Assembly (NCBI RefSeq): GCF_001598295.1
Contig: NZ_BCYR01000002.1
Span: forward strand, 372,001-436,000
Reading direction: 5' to 3'
Origin: Klebsiella ornithinolytica NBRC 105727 = ATCC 31898
Lineage (GTDB): Bacteria > Pseudomonadota > Gammaproteobacteria > Enterobacterales > Enterobacteriaceae
DNA: 64,000 nt
In this document: positions 9,829-19,440 of the stretch, in pieces
How the letters are laid out: every line of letters begins with the position of its first letter
How positions within the stretch are numbered: position 1 is the stretch's first letter
Position numbers and translations under genes: made by a program
Notes under the pieces: generated by a model
What the model was told of the DNA's origin: nothing
Databases searched by the model: none
What the model saw: only the letters and a program-made list of their open reading frames with translations

Positions 9829-9857
9829 TTGTAAAACAGGCGGGATTTCCCCGCCTG
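9829..9857 (-). terminator. Hairpin after pgk
   Basis: CAGGCGGGG-AAAT-CCCGCCTG on the minus strand is a strong 8-bp stem followed by TTTTAC. It begins 7 bases after the pgk stop. It probably attenuates rather than abolishes transcription into fbaA. Confidence 0.75.
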
Positions 9858-9864
9858 ATCAAAC

Positions 9865-11028
9865 TTACTTCTTAGCGCGCTCTTCAAGCATAGCTACTGC
9901 TGGCAGGACTTTACCTTCCACGAATTCGAGGAATGCGCCGCCGCCAGTGGAGATGTAGGAAATTTTGTCCGAAATGCCGAACAGGTCAATCGCTGCCAGG
10001 GTGTCACCACCGCCGGCGATGGAGAAACCTTCGCTGTCAGCGATGGCGTTAGCCACGATTTCAGTCCCTTTACGGAAGTTCGGGAATTCGAATACGCCAA
10101 CCGGACCATTCCACAGAATAGTTTTAGCGTTTTTCAGGATATCAGCCAGTTTCTGTGCAGAAACATCGCCCAGGTCCAGGATCTGCTCGTCATCTTTGAT
10201 GTCGTTAACAGATTTCAGCGTCGCGGTCGCCGTTTCGGAGAACTCAGTTGCCACGCGAACGTCGGTCGGAACCGGGATATCGCAGGTGGTCAGCAGGCGT
10301 TTCGCTTCGTCAACCAGGTCAGCTTCGTACAGGGATTTACCCACGTTGTGGCCCTGAGCGGCAACGAAGGTGTTGGCGATGCCGCCACCGACGATCAGCT
10401 GGTCAGCGATTTTAGACAGGGAATCCAGAACGGTCAGTTTGGTGGAAACTTTAGAACCACCCACGATGGCAACCATCGGGCGAGCCGGCTCTTTCAGCGC
10501 TTTACCCAGCGCGTCCAGTTCAGCGGCCAGCAGCGGGCCAGCACATGCAACATCGGCGAATTTACCGATACCGTGGGTAGAGGCCTGCGCACGGTGTGCA
10601 GTACCGAAGGCGTCCATAACGAACACGTCGCACAGCGCCGCGTATTTTTTGGACAGCGCTTCGTCGTCTTTCTTCTCGCCTTTGTTAAAGCGAACGTTTT
10701 CCAGAACGACCAGTTCACCGGCGGCAACTTCAACGCCATCCAGGTAATCTTTAACCAGGCGAACCGGGTTAGACAGTTTGTCTTTCAGGTAATTAACAAC
10801 CGGCAGCAGAGAGAATTCTTCGTTGTACTCGCCTTCGGTCGGACGACCCAGGTGAGAAGTGACCATCACTTTAGCACCCTGTTTCAGCGCCAGCTCAATG
10901 GTCGGCAGAGAAGCACGGATACGCGCGTCGCTGGTTACTTTCCCGTCTTTGACTGGTACGTTCAGATCGGCACGGATAAAAACGCGTTTACCAGCCAGAT
11001 CCAGATCGGTCATCTTAATTACAGACAT
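9865..11028 (-). CDS. pgk: Phosphoglycerate kinase
   Basis: Transfers phosphate from 1,3-bisphosphoglycerate to ADP in glycolysis. The protein has 387 residues from [11 protein letters not shown], the E. coli length. I preferred this start over the in-frame ATG at 11043, which would add five residues. The N-terminal substrate site [11 protein letters not shown] is near residue 20, the basic patch SHLGRP near 62, and the nucleotide site GGGDTLAAI near 350. It is 77 bases downstream of epd. Confidence 0.97.
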   Translation of the reverse strand: MSVIKMTDLDLAGKRVFIRADLNVPVKDGKVTSDARIRASLPTIELALKQGAKVMVTSHLGRPTEGEYNEEFSLLPVVNYLKDKLSNPVRLVKDYLDGVEVAAGELVVLENVRFNKGEKKDDEALSKKYAALCDVFVMDAFGTAHRAQASTHGIGKFADVACAGPLLAAELDALGKALKEPARPMVAIVGGSKVSTKLTVLDSLSKIADQLIVGGGIANTFVAAQGHNVGKSLYEADLVDEAKRLLTTCDIPVPTDVRVATEFSETATATLKSVNDIKDDEQILDLGDVSAQKLADILKNAKTILWNGPVGVFEFPNFRKGTEIVANAIADSEGFSIAGGGDTLAAIDLFGISDKISYISTGGGAFLEFVEGKVLPAVAMLEERAKK

Positions 11029-11105
11029 GGTGAATCCTCTCAATGATTCTTAAAGTTTTGCAGACGCCATACGCTCCATCACGAACAATGTTGCGCAGGG
11101 ATGTC

Positions 11106-12125
11106 TCACCTGAAACCAATAACGGCCATCGCTAACGTCGTGTCGAGCATCCGGTTAGCAAAGCCCCATTCATTATCACACCAGACCAATGTTTTGATCA
11201 GATGAGCACCACTGACCCGGGTTTGGGTGCCATCAACGATGGCGCTGTGTGGGTCGTGGTTGAAATCTATCGAGACCAACGGCAATTCCGTATAGTCAAC
11301 TATACCATGAAATGCACCTTGTGCTGCTTTTTGCAGCAACTGGTTGACTTCATTAGCCTTTACAGGTTTTTTCACCGTCACGCTAAGGTCAATCGCCGTC
11401 ACATTAATCGTCGGTACGCGGACCGCAATTGCCTCGAAACGGTCGTTAAACTGCGGGAAAATTCGCGTGATCCCCGCAGAGAGTTTGGTATCGACCGGAA
11501 TAATCGACTGGCTGGCCGCGCGCGTACGGCGCAGATCCGGATGATAAGCGTCGATCACCTGTTGATCGTGCATGGCGGAGTGAATTGTCGTTACCGTTCC
11601 TGACTCAATGCCGTAGGCATCATCTAACAGTTTTATGACCGGGATAATGCAGTTGGTCGTGCAGGAGGCGTTGGAGACAATACGATGCTCCGTACGCAAC
11701 TCATCATGGTTCACGCCAAATACAACGGTCGCGTCAAGATCGCTGCTGCCGGGATGGGAAAAGAGCACTTTCTTTGCCCCTGCCCGAATATGGGCTTCGC
11801 CATGCTCACGGCTGCCGTAAACACCGGTACAATCGAGAACAATATCAACCGCCAGCTCCTGCCAGGGCAGCGCCTCAATCGAAGGTTCATGCAGCAGACG
11901 TATGGCATCATCGCCGACATACAGCTGCTCTCTCTCCTGGCGAACATCCCAGGCAAAGCGCCCATGGCTGGTGTCATATTTCAACAAATGCGCGATGCCC
12001 GCGGCATCCGCCAGCTCGTTGATGGCCACCACGGTAATTTCCGCACGACGCCCGGATTCATATAAAGCGCGAACCACGTTGCGTCCTATGCGACCGAAGC
12101 CATTAATCGCGATGCGTATGGTCAT
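11106..12125 (-). CDS. epd: Erythrose-4-phosphate dehydrogenase
   Basis: Oxidises erythrose-4-phosphate to 4-phosphoerythronate for pyridoxal phosphate synthesis. It belongs to the GAPDH fold. The Rossmann motif [11 protein letters not shown] is at residues 6-16, the catalytic cysteine lies in SNASCTTNC near 155, and the catalytic histidine in [11 protein letters not shown] near 180. The protein has 339 residues from [11 protein letters not shown], the family length. A further ATG at 12209 would add an unrelated leader. It heads the epd-pgk-fbaA group. The region upstream is the likely promoter, CRP- and Cra-controlled in E. coli. Confidence 0.96.
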   Translation of the reverse strand: MTIRIAINGFGRIGRNVVRALYESGRRAEITVVAINELADAAGIAHLLKYDTSHGRFAWDVRQEREQLYVGDDAIRLLHEPSIEALPWQELAVDIVLDCTGVYGSREHGEAHIRAGAKKVLFSHPGSSDLDATVVFGVNHDELRTEHRIVSNASCTTNCIIPVIKLLDDAYGIESGTVTTIHSAMHDQQVIDAYHPDLRRTRAASQSIIPVDTKLSAGITRIFPQFNDRFEAIAVRVPTINVTAIDLSVTVKKPVKANEVNQLLQKAAQGAFHGIVDYTELPLVSIDFNHDPHSAIVDGTQTRVSGAHLIKTLVWCDNEWGFANRMLDTTLAMAVIGFR

Positions 12126-12390
12126 AGGTCTCCTGCAAGGTTGTCCCTGATTTGAGATGGCTGACAGAGTAATCCAGCAACGCCCGAAGGGAAACCTTAC
12201 CCGTCGCAAACTGCGACTGATTGATTAATTGTCGAACATTTAAACGACTGAAACGCTTCAGCTAGAATAAGCGAAACGAGGAATAAAAGGAATGTCTGTC
12301 CAGCGGAAGAAGTGAGTTATCTGACGTACATCACATTTTGGATGGAATAATACGCAATCTGTCGGCGGCTATCGGGAATAACGGCGTCAA
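12126..12390 (-). promoter_or_regulatory. epd upstream region
   Basis: This 265-base spacer between tktA and epd (both minus) must hold the promoters of the epd-pgk-fbaA operon. It contains the palindrome GCTGAAGCGTTTCAG-like segment near 12245-12262, resembling Cra half-sites (TGAAACG). No coding region is evident. In E. coli several genes lie between epd and tktA. Here they are adjacent. Confidence 0.4.
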
Positions 12391-12420
12391 AAAAAAGCCG
12401 GGCGTTTAGCCCGGCTTTTT
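12391..12420 (-). terminator. tktA terminator
   Basis: GCCGGGC-TAAAC-GCCCGGC is a perfect 7-bp GC stem followed on the minus strand by TTTTTTTTGACG. It also has five T residues on the plus strand. A second, weaker inverted repeat (GTTATCGCCCG/CGGGCAGATAAC, 12425-12454) lies between it and the tktA stop. Confidence 0.9.
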
Positions 12421-12456
12421 CTGCTGTTATCGCCCGGATAAGCGGGCAGATAACGA

Positions 12457-14448
12457 CTACAGCAGCGCTTTCGCTTTCGCGACCACGTTGTCGACGGTGA
12501 AGCCGAACTCTTCGAACAGCTGCTCTGCCGGCGCAGACTCACCGAAGGTGGTCATGCCAACGATAGCGCCATTCAGGCCGACATATTTGAACCAGTAGTC
12601 GGCGATGCCGGCTTCAATGGCCACGCGAGCAGAGACCGCTTTCGGCAGCACTGATTCACGGTACGCCGCATCCTGCTTGTCGAACGCGTCGGTAGACGGC
12701 ATGGAGACCACGCGCGCCTTCACCCCTTCGGCAGTCAGTTTGTCCCACGCGGCCACCGCCAGCTCCACTTCAGAGCCGGTGGCAATGAAGATCAGCTCCG
12801 GCTGACCGGCGCACTCTTTCAGCACGTAGCCACCGCGAGCGATGTTCGCCAGCTGCTCAGGAGTACGATCCTGCTGCGCCAGGTTCTGACGGGAGAGGAT
12901 CAGCGCGGTCGGGCCGTCGTGACGTTCAACGCCATATTTCCACGCCACCGCCGATTCCACCTGGTCACACGGACGCCATGTGGACATGTTCGGGGTCACG
13001 CGCAGGGACGCCACCTGCTCTACCGGCTGGTGCGTCGGGCCATCTTCGCCCAGACCGATGGAGTCGTGGGTGTAGACCATCACCTGACGCTGTTTCATCA
13101 GCGCCGCCATACGCACCGCGTTACGGGCATATTCCACGAACATCAGGAAGGTGGAGGTGTACGGCAGGAAGCCACCGTGCAGGGAGATCCCGTTGGCAAT
13201 CGCGGTCATGCCGAATTCACGCACGCCGTAATGGATATAGTTACCGGCGGTGTCTTCGTTAATCGCTTTCGAACCAGACCACAGAGTCAGGTTGGACGGC
13301 GCCAGGTCAGCAGAGCCGCCGAGGAATTCCGGCAGCAGCGGGCCAAACGCTTCAATCGCATTCTGCGACGCTTTACGGCTGGCGATTTTCGCCGGGTTAG
13401 CCTGCAGCTTAGCGATAAATTCACTGGCTTTGGCGTCGAAGTCAGTCGGCATTTCGCCCTTCATACGACGGGTGAATTCAGCGGCTTCCTGAGGGAAGGC
13501 TTTCGCATAAGCAGCGAACTTCTCGTTCCAGGCCGCTTCTTTCGCCTGGCCTGCTTCTTTGGCATCCCACTGTGCGTAGATTTCAGACGGGATGTCGAAC
13601 GGCGCGTATTTCCAGCCCAGCTGTTCGCGGGTCAGCGCAATCTCTGCATCGCCCAGCGGCGCGCCGTGAGAATCGTGGGTGCCCGCTTTGTTCGGGGAAC
13701 CGAAGCCAATGATGGTTTTGCACATCAGCAGGGACGGTTTGTCGGTGACCGCACGCGCTTCTTCTACCGCACGTTTGATGGCGTCTGCGTCGTGACCGTC
13801 AACGCCGCGCACCACGTGCCAGCCGTAGGCTTCGAAACGTTTAGCGGTGTCGTCGGTGAACCAGCCTTCCACATGACCGTCGATGGAGATACCGTTGTCA
13901 TCATAGAACGCCACCAGTTTACCCAGTTTCAGGGTACCGGCCAGGGAGCAGACCTCGTGAGAGATCCCTTCCATCATGCAGCCGTCGCCCATGAAGGCGT
14001 AGGTGAAGTGGTCAACGATATCGTGGCCCGGACGGTTGAACTGCGCGGCCAGCGTTTTTTCCGCGATAGCCATGCCCACGGCGTTAGCAATACCCTGACC
14101 CAGCGGGCCGGTGGTGGTTTCTACGCCAGCGGTGTAGCCCACTTCCGGGTGGCCCGGCGTCTTAGAGAGCAGCTGACGGAAGTTTTTCAGCTCTTCGATC
14201 GGCAGATCATAACCGGTGAGGTGCAGCAGGCTGTAAATCAGCATGGAGCCGTGGCCGTTGGACAGCACAAAGCGGTCGCGGTCGGCCCAGGCCGGGTTCT
14301 GCGGGTTATGGTTCATGAAATCACGCCACAGGACTTCGGCAATGTCAGCCATACCCATCGGGGCACCCGGGTGGCCGGATTTGGCTTTCTGTACAGCATC
14401 CATGCTCAGCGCACGAATAGCGTTAGCAAGCTCTTTACGTGAGGACAT
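12457..14448 (-). CDS. tktA: Transketolase A
   Basis: ThDP-dependent transfer of two-carbon units in the pentose phosphate pathway. The protein has 663 residues from [14 protein letters not shown], the exact E. coli length. An ATG at 14565 would add 39 spurious residues. Motifs seen are GHPGAPMG (about 25), the ThDP/Mg motif GDGCMMEG (about 154) with its partner N at the end of FYDDNGIS (about 185), and the catalytic glutamate in VREFGMTA near 411. It is divergent from loiP. A strong hairpin follows the stop. Confidence 0.97.
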   Translation of the reverse strand: MSSRKELANAIRALSMDAVQKAKSGHPGAPMGMADIAEVLWRDFMNHNPQNPAWADRDRFVLSNGHGSMLIYSLLHLTGYDLPIEELKNFRQLLSKTPGHPEVGYTAGVETTTGPLGQGIANAVGMAIAEKTLAAQFNRPGHDIVDHFTYAFMGDGCMMEGISHEVCSLAGTLKLGKLVAFYDDNGISIDGHVEGWFTDDTAKRFEAYGWHVVRGVDGHDADAIKRAVEEARAVTDKPSLLMCKTIIGFGSPNKAGTHDSHGAPLGDAEIALTREQLGWKYAPFDIPSEIYAQWDAKEAGQAKEAAWNEKFAAYAKAFPQEAAEFTRRMKGEMPTDFDAKASEFIAKLQANPAKIASRKASQNAIEAFGPLLPEFLGGSADLAPSNLTLWSGSKAINEDTAGNYIHYGVREFGMTAIANGISLHGGFLPYTSTFLMFVEYARNAVRMAALMKQRQVMVYTHDSIGLGEDGPTHQPVEQVASLRVTPNMSTWRPCDQVESAVAWKYGVERHDGPTALILSRQNLAQQDRTPEQLANIARGGYVLKECAGQPELIFIATGSEVELAVAAWDKLTAEGVKARVVSMPSTDAFDKQDAAYRESVLPKAVSARVAIEAGIADYWFKYVGLNGAIVGMTTFGESAPAEQLFEEFGFTVDNVVAKAKALL

Positions 14449-14725
14449 TTTGACTCCAGTTCGGACTGTTGAAGGCCATACCCTTAACGACTTGACGAGA
14501 GCGCGTTTTGGGCTACGCCAGAAAAAAGTGTCAACAATGTAACCCAAGCGCGAAAGCATGTACATGGAGCATCCTTTTGTGGTTTAAGAAATCTCCGGAA
14601 CACGTTGTGCTGCCCCGGAATCCTCTCGCCCGCGCCGCGCAATAGTCTTTATAATTTGTACAGGATGCGACAGCCTTATTGTTGCCTTTTTCAGTCAGAT
14701 CATCGAACGAGTGTGGAAGATAAAA

Positions 14726-15484
14726 ATGAAAATTCGCTCAACTATTCTTGCCCTTGGGATCGCAGCAACCCTCACCGGATGTCAGAACATGGACTCTAAC
14801 GCCCTTCTCAGTTCGGGCGCCGAAGCTTTTCAGGCCTATTCCCTGAGCGATGCTCAGGTTAAAAGCTTAAGCGACCAGGCTTGCAAAGAGATGGATAGCA
14901 AAGCCACCCTGTCGCCGGCCAGCAGCGAATACAGCAAGCGTCTGAATAAAATCGCCGCCGCGCTGGGCGACAATATCAACGGCCAGCCGGTGAATTACAA
15001 AGTGTATGAAACCAAGGACGTCAACGCGTTCGCGATGGCTAATGGCTGCATCCGCGTCTATAGCGGCCTGATGGACATCATGAACGATAACGAAGTTGAA
15101 GCGGTAATCGGCCATGAGATGGGCCACGTCGCCCTCGGCCACGTGAAGAAAGGTATGCAGGTTGCGCTCGGCACCAACGCCGTTCGCGCCGCCGCCGCCT
15201 CGGCGGGCGGTATCGTCGGCAGCTTGTCGCAATCTCAACTTGGCGATCTGGGCGAAAAGCTGGTGAACTCGCAGTTCTCCCAGCGCCAGGAGTCCGAAGC
15301 GGACGACTACTCCTACGACCTGCTGCGTAAACGCGGGATTAATCCGGGCGGACTGGCCACCAGCTTCGAGAAGCTGGCTAAACTGGAAGCCGGGCGTCAA
15401 AGTTCAATGTTTGACGATCACCCGGCCTCCGAAGAACGTGCTCAGCATATCCGCGATCGCATGAAGGCAGACGGTATTAAATAA
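14726..15484 (+). CDS. loiP: Outer-membrane metalloprotease LoiP (M48)
   Basis: A lipoprotein zinc protease induced by low osmolarity in E. coli (formerly YggG). The signal peptide ends in a lipobox LTGC, with Cys19 lipidated. The M48 zinc motif HEMGH is near residue 137 and the third-ligand glutamate lies in SEADDYSYDLL near 195. The protein has 252 residues from MKIRSTILALG, the family length. Five codons upstream an ATG (14711) is less likely. It is the last conserved core gene before the catabolic island; in E. coli speB follows directly. Confidence 0.95.
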   Translation: MKIRSTILALGIAATLTGCQNMDSNALLSSGAEAFQAYSLSDAQVKSLSDQACKEMDSKATLSPASSEYSKRLNKIAAALGDNINGQPVNYKVYETKDVNAFAMANGCIRVYSGLMDIMNDNEVEAVIGHEMGHVALGHVKKGMQVALGTNAVRAAAASAGGIVGSLSQSQLGDLGEKLVNSQFSQRQESEADDYSYDLLRKRGINPGGLATSFEKLAKLEAGRQSSMFDDHPASEERAQHIRDRMKADGIK

Positions 15485-15490
15485 TCTCCC

Positions 15491-15521
15491 CTTCCCCTCT
15501 CTGCGCCGCAGAGAGGGGAAG
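15491..15521. terminator. Long perfect hairpin between loiP and the catabolic island
   Basis: The arms 15491-15505 and 15507-15521 (CTTCCCCTCTCTGCG and its complement) form a 15-bp perfect inverted repeat around one base. It lies between two convergent stop codons (loiP and the ThDP enzyme). It has no T-tract but its symmetry would serve both strands. It marks the left edge of the inserted gene cluster. Confidence 0.6.
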
Positions 15522-15526
15522 AGAGC

Positions 15527-17167
15527 TTAGTACAGCGTCTTCTGCGGCGGTCCAGCAAAACGCAGCGCGCCAATCTGCCCCATCCTGACCTCTACCACCG
15601 ACGGCCCCGGCGTCGCCAGCGCTTCGGTCATCACCGAGGTGAAATCCTCCGCTCGCTCCACGCTCCACGCCTGCAGACCAATAGCCTGTGCCAGCAGCGT
15701 GAAATCCGGCGTGTGCAGTTCGTTGTAATACTGGCGACCGCCGAAATACTTATCCTGAATACCGCGCATAACGCCATAGCCGCCATCGTTCATGATAATC
15801 AGCGTGACGTTAGCTTTTTCCTGCGCCAGCGTCGCCAGCTCTCCAAGGTTCAGGCTCAGACCGCCGTCGCCGACCAGGCCAACTATCTTACGCTGCGGGT
15901 TGGCAATCGCCGTGCCGATCGCCATCGGCAGCCCCATTCCAATCGCCCCCGCCAGCGAATGCACGTTCATCAGCGGGCCATTTGCACGGAACAAGCGACT
16001 GCCCCACAGGCTGCCGGAGACGGTGATATCGCGGACCAGAATGCCGTCATCAGGCAGCGCCTGTTCGATAGCATCATTCAGCCGGGCATAGGCGCCGCAC
16101 TGTTCACGTAGCCCGTGCTCAGCCAGCGTCACCGCCTCTTTTACCTGTGCGTCCCAGTGACCATTGCCCCATTCACGCCCCTGCGCTTTTGCCGCCAGCG
16201 CCGCCAGTAAAGCCGGACAATCGGCGATCAGCGTATTGTCCATCAGATAGTTACGGCTGGCCGCCGCCGGATCGATATCAATCTGTACGCGGGGTGACGG
16301 CAGTTCCAGCGTCCAGGAACGTGTTTCGTTACTGCGCAAACGCGAGCCCGCGACCAGGGTGAAATCACATTGCGCCATCAGCGCCTCAACGGAAGGCGAA
16401 TTATGGAAGGCGCGCAGGCTGGCGCGATGGCTGTCCGGCAGCACGCCGCGCCCGTGAGTACTGGAGATCACGGTGATCCCCGCATCCGCCAGTTTTTTCA
16501 CCGCCGCTTCGCTACCGATAGCTCCGCCGCCCAGCCACAGCAGCGGCTGTTTCGCCTGCCTGAGCTGCGCCCACAGGGTATCCACCGTTGTCTGAGCAAC
16601 CGGCGGCGCCGGCGCGATGTGCAGCGGGGCGGTGACCAGCGCCAGGGGAATACTGGCTCCCTGAATATCAATCGGGATCTCCACCGATACCGGCCCGCAC
16701 GGCGGCGTCCGCGCTTCCTGAATCGCCTTGTGCAAAATGGCGATCGCCTGGTTGGCGTTGCTGATGCGATACGCGCGTTTCGAACTGGCTTTCAGGAAGG
16801 TCAGCTGATCGCGGGTTTCGTGAATAAACCCGGTATCCGCATCCAGCCAGGTTTTCTCTACCTGACCGGTCAGATGCAGCAGCGGCGTACCGGCATTCAT
16901 CGCCTCCACCAGCGCCCCGACTGCGTTCCCCGCCCCGGCGCCGGTGCTGGTTAGCGCGACGCCAAGGCCGGAAAAGCGACCGTGGGCATCGGCCATGGTC
17001 ACCGAACCGGCCTCGCCACGCGCCGGAACAAAGCGGATATTGCCGCGCTGGCCAATGGCATCGGCAACCGGCAGGTTATGAATAGAGATGACGCCGTAAA
17101 TAGCCTCAACGTTGTACTGCTCCAGCGTTCTGGCGATGGCTTCGCCGACGGTTATCATTTCGCTCAT
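15527..17167 (-). CDS. ThDP-dependent 2-oxo-acid decarboxylase-like enzyme
   Basis: A 546-residue member of the acetolactate synthase/benzoylformate decarboxylase family. The cofactor-activating glutamate is E52 in PARGEAGSVTMAD. The central domain spans about 190-330. The ThDP/Mg motif starts GDGGLSLN at 433 and ends with ND before GGYG near 463. No regulatory subunit gene is nearby and there is no FAD-specific insert that I recognise, so biosynthetic acetolactate synthase is unlikely. It is the last gene of the minus-strand operon, 14 bases after the aldehyde dehydrogenase. That pairing suggests 2-oxo acid to aldehyde to acid chemistry. The substrate is unknown. Confidence 0.82.
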   Translation of the reverse strand: MSEMITVGEAIARTLEQYNVEAIYGVISIHNLPVADAIGQRGNIRFVPARGEAGSVTMADAHGRFSGLGVALTSTGAGAGNAVGALVEAMNAGTPLLHLTGQVEKTWLDADTGFIHETRDQLTFLKASSKRAYRISNANQAIAILHKAIQEARTPPCGPVSVEIPIDIQGASIPLALVTAPLHIAPAPPVAQTTVDTLWAQLRQAKQPLLWLGGGAIGSEAAVKKLADAGITVISSTHGRGVLPDSHRASLRAFHNSPSVEALMAQCDFTLVAGSRLRSNETRSWTLELPSPRVQIDIDPAAASRNYLMDNTLIADCPALLAALAAKAQGREWGNGHWDAQVKEAVTLAEHGLREQCGAYARLNDAIEQALPDDGILVRDITVSGSLWGSRLFRANGPLMNVHSLAGAIGMGLPMAIGTAIANPQRKIVGLVGDGGLSLNLGELATLAQEKANVTLIIMNDGGYGVMRGIQDKYFGGRQYYNELHTPDFTLLAQAIGLQAWSVERAEDFTSVMTEALATPGPSVVEVRMGQIGALRFAGPPQKTLY

Positions 17168-17181
17168 TGCTCACCCTTCTC

Positions 17182-18651
17182 TCAATCGCACCAGTGATTC
17201 ACGCTATTACCCGTCGCCAGATAAATGCTCTTTTGTTGCATCCAGGCTTTCAGCCCCTGAATCCCTTTTTCGCGGCCCAGACCGCTCTCTTTAAAGCCCC
17301 CGAACGGGGTCGAAATAGAGAAAACCTTATAGGTGTTGATCCACACCGTCCCGGCTTCCAGACGTTCGCTTAAGCGCAGGGCGCGCCCGCTATCCCGCGT
17401 CCAGATCCCCGCCGCCAGACCATAGACCGAGTCATTGGCTTCGCGGATCAGCGTCTCCTCATCGCTGAAGGGTATCGCCACCAGCACCGGGCCGAAGATC
17501 TCTTCCTGACAGACCCGCGCCTGATTCGTCAGCCCTTCGACGATCGTCGGCTGGAAGTAGCTGCCCGCCGCCAGCGCCGGATCGGCCGGAATCTCCCCTC
17601 CGCACAGCACCCGCCCGCCTTCGCGTTTCGCCAGTTCGACGTAGGCGAGCACGCCGTCACGGTGCTGTTCATTAATCAGCGGCCCGATGTGGGTATCGTC
17701 GCTGAACGGATGGCCAATACGCAGTCCGCGCGTCAGCTCCAGCAGCCGCGCCATCAGCTGCGGGTAAACTTTTTCATGCACAAACAGCCGCGAACCGGCG
17801 ATGCACGCCTGGCCGCCTGAGCTGAAAATGCCGTAGCAGATCCCCCGCGCCGCCTGTTCGATATCGGCATCTTCCAGCACGATGGTCGGCGATTTTCCGC
17901 CGAGCTCCAGCGACGCCGGGATCAGCTTTTCCGCCGCGACGTGCGCCAGATGACGTCCGGTGCTGGTGCCGCCGGTAAACGAAATTTTGCGCACCAGCGG
18001 ATGACGCGCCAGCGCATCGCCAATCACCGATCCTTTCCCCGGCAGCACGCTCAGCAGCCCCGCAGGCAAACCGGCTTGCTCGAAGATCCGCGCCAGCTCC
18101 AGCGCCATCAGCGGCGTCGCTTCCGCGGGTTTGAGGATCACCGCATTGCCGGCGGCGATCGCCGGCGCCACTTTTTGCATTTCGCTGGCGATCGGCGAGT
18201 TCCACGGGGTGATCGCCGCCACCACGCCCAGCGGCTCGTAGCGGCTCAGGGTCAGCAGGTCTGCCTGACGCGGAGTCGGCAGCTCTCCTTCCAGCAGCTC
18301 GCAGGCGGCGGCGAAGTAGCGGGCGCTGCCCGCCGCGCTCATCACCAGGCCTCGCGCTTCCGCCAGCGGCTTGCCGTTGTCGCGGCTTTGCATCCGCGCC
18401 AACTCCTCAAGACGGGATTCGATAATATCCGCCACTTTATGCAGGATCTTTGCCCGCAGATGGGGCAGCATGTTGCGCCACGTTGGTTCCCGCCAGGCAC
18501 GCTCGGCGCAGGTCATCGCTTCCTGCAGATCGTCGAGACTGGCCGCCCGCAGCGTTGCGTTCATCGAACCGTCCGCCGGAAAGTAACTGTGCATCAGATT
18601 GCCGCCGCCGTGGCGCCAGCGACCGCCGATAAAAATCGTTAATTCGTCCAT
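17182..18651 (-). CDS. NAD(P)-dependent aldehyde dehydrogenase
   Basis: A complete 489-residue ALDH-superfamily protein. N151 lies in ITPWNSP, the general base E249 in LELGGKSP and the nucleophile C283 in SGGQACIAG. The cofactor loop FTGGTSTG is at 225-232, and the C-terminal signature PFGGFKESGLGRE is present. It should oxidise an aldehyde to a carboxylate. Placed 14 bases upstream of the ThDP decarboxylase in the transcript, it most likely takes that enzyme's aldehyde product. It resembles betaine/aromatic-type ALDHs, but the sequence does not fix the substrate. Confidence 0.85.
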   Translation of the reverse strand: MDELTIFIGGRWRHGGGNLMHSYFPADGSMNATLRAASLDDLQEAMTCAERAWREPTWRNMLPHLRAKILHKVADIIESRLEELARMQSRDNGKPLAEARGLVMSAAGSARYFAAACELLEGELPTPRQADLLTLSRYEPLGVVAAITPWNSPIASEMQKVAPAIAAGNAVILKPAEATPLMALELARIFEQAGLPAGLLSVLPGKGSVIGDALARHPLVRKISFTGGTSTGRHLAHVAAEKLIPASLELGGKSPTIVLEDADIEQAARGICYGIFSSGGQACIAGSRLFVHEKVYPQLMARLLELTRGLRIGHPFSDDTHIGPLINEQHRDGVLAYVELAKREGGRVLCGGEIPADPALAAGSYFQPTIVEGLTNQARVCQEEIFGPVLVAIPFSDEETLIREANDSVYGLAAGIWTRDSGRALRLSERLEAGTVWINTYKVFSISTPFGGFKESGLGREKGIQGLKAWMQQKSIYLATGNSVNHWCD

Positions 18652-18660
18652 TGCCGCCTC

Positions 18661-19431
18661 TTAGCGTTGCGCCAGTTCACGGCAGGCGCGTACCGCGCTC
18701 AGTGCCGCCAGGGTCGATGTTTTAGGATTGTCGGCCAGCGGCAGACCGCTCAGCTCGAGGCGAAACTCCCCGAACGCGCCTTCAACATGTAACGTGTGGG
18801 TGTTACGCCGCGTGGCCGGATCGACCATCAGCTGCACCCGCGTGTCGTCCATGCCGATACCGCCCAGCGCCACGGTTGCCGCCACGTTGGCATTCGCCGG
18901 AAACAGGCGTGCCGCTTCGCGGGCGCTGCCCTCAAAAAAGATTTTCGCTTCGCTGACCGCATTGAGGTCGATGAGCATTTCCGCGTAGCTTCCGCGCCAG
19001 CTGGCCGGGCTTTTGCGCGACTGATAGGTCACGCGCTCAAGACCGCCCTCTTTTGCCGCCGCCAGTCCGTCAATGCCGGCCACCGCGCCAGCGAGCAGCG
19101 TCAGCCTGCCGCCCGCCTGATATAAACGCTGTTCGAGCGCGCTATCGGCCAGCGCGCCGGTGGAGATCACCGCCAGATGCCAGCCGCGCGCGAGAATCGC
19201 TTCGCCATATTGCGCGACCGCCTGTTGGCTGGCGCACTCCAGTACCAGATCCGGGGCTTCCGTACAGGATTGCGGATCGTCAAGTACCGTCACCGCATCG
19301 CCAAAGCGGGCGCGAATCGCCGCATGGTGAGCCTCCCGGGCGACAATCCAGCCTAACGTGACCTGCGGGGGCAGCCGTTCAATCACCGCTTGCGCCATGG
19401 CGCCATAGCCGATAAGCATAATTTTTTTCAT
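18661..19431 (-). CDS. L-aspartate dehydrogenase homologue (NadX family)
   Basis: A 256-residue protein with an N-terminal Rossmann motif GYGAMAQAV (residues 8-16) and the C-terminal AspDH block. That block includes ANVAATVALGGIG from 181, the NTH catalytic histidine (H212), EGAFGEF and the closing NPKTSTLAALS. The family deaminates L-aspartate to oxaloacetate through iminoaspartate, and in some bacteria feeds NAD synthesis. Nothing here concerns NAD synthesis: the gene lies between a dehydrogenase/reductase and an ALDH in a catabolic operon. It may act on a different amino or oxo acid. It ends 9 bases before the ALDH gene starts. Confidence 0.82.
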   Translation of the reverse strand: MKKIMLIGYGAMAQAVIERLPPQVTLGWIVAREAHHAAIRARFGDAVTVLDDPQSCTEAPDLVLECASQQAVAQYGEAILARGWHLAVISTGALADSALEQRLYQAGGRLTLLAGAVAGIDGLAAAKEGGLERVTYQSRKSPASWRGSYAEMLIDLNAVSEAKIFFEGSAREAARLFPANANVAATVALGGIGMDDTRVQLMVDPATRRNTHTLHVEGAFGEFRLELSGLPLADNPKTSTLAALSAVRACRELAQR

Positions 19432-19440
19432 GATGGCTCC

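Noticed and set aside
12919-14442. A 507-codon open frame on the plus strand opposite tktA
   Set aside because: It is the antisense shadow of a GC-rich conserved gene; composition (many Arg, His, Gly, Phe) is unlike a real protein and tktA is certain.
15491-15521. Considered as an end of a mobile element or attachment site
   Set aside because: No matching repeat at the right edge of the island, no target duplication and no integrase; a convergent-gene hairpin explains it.
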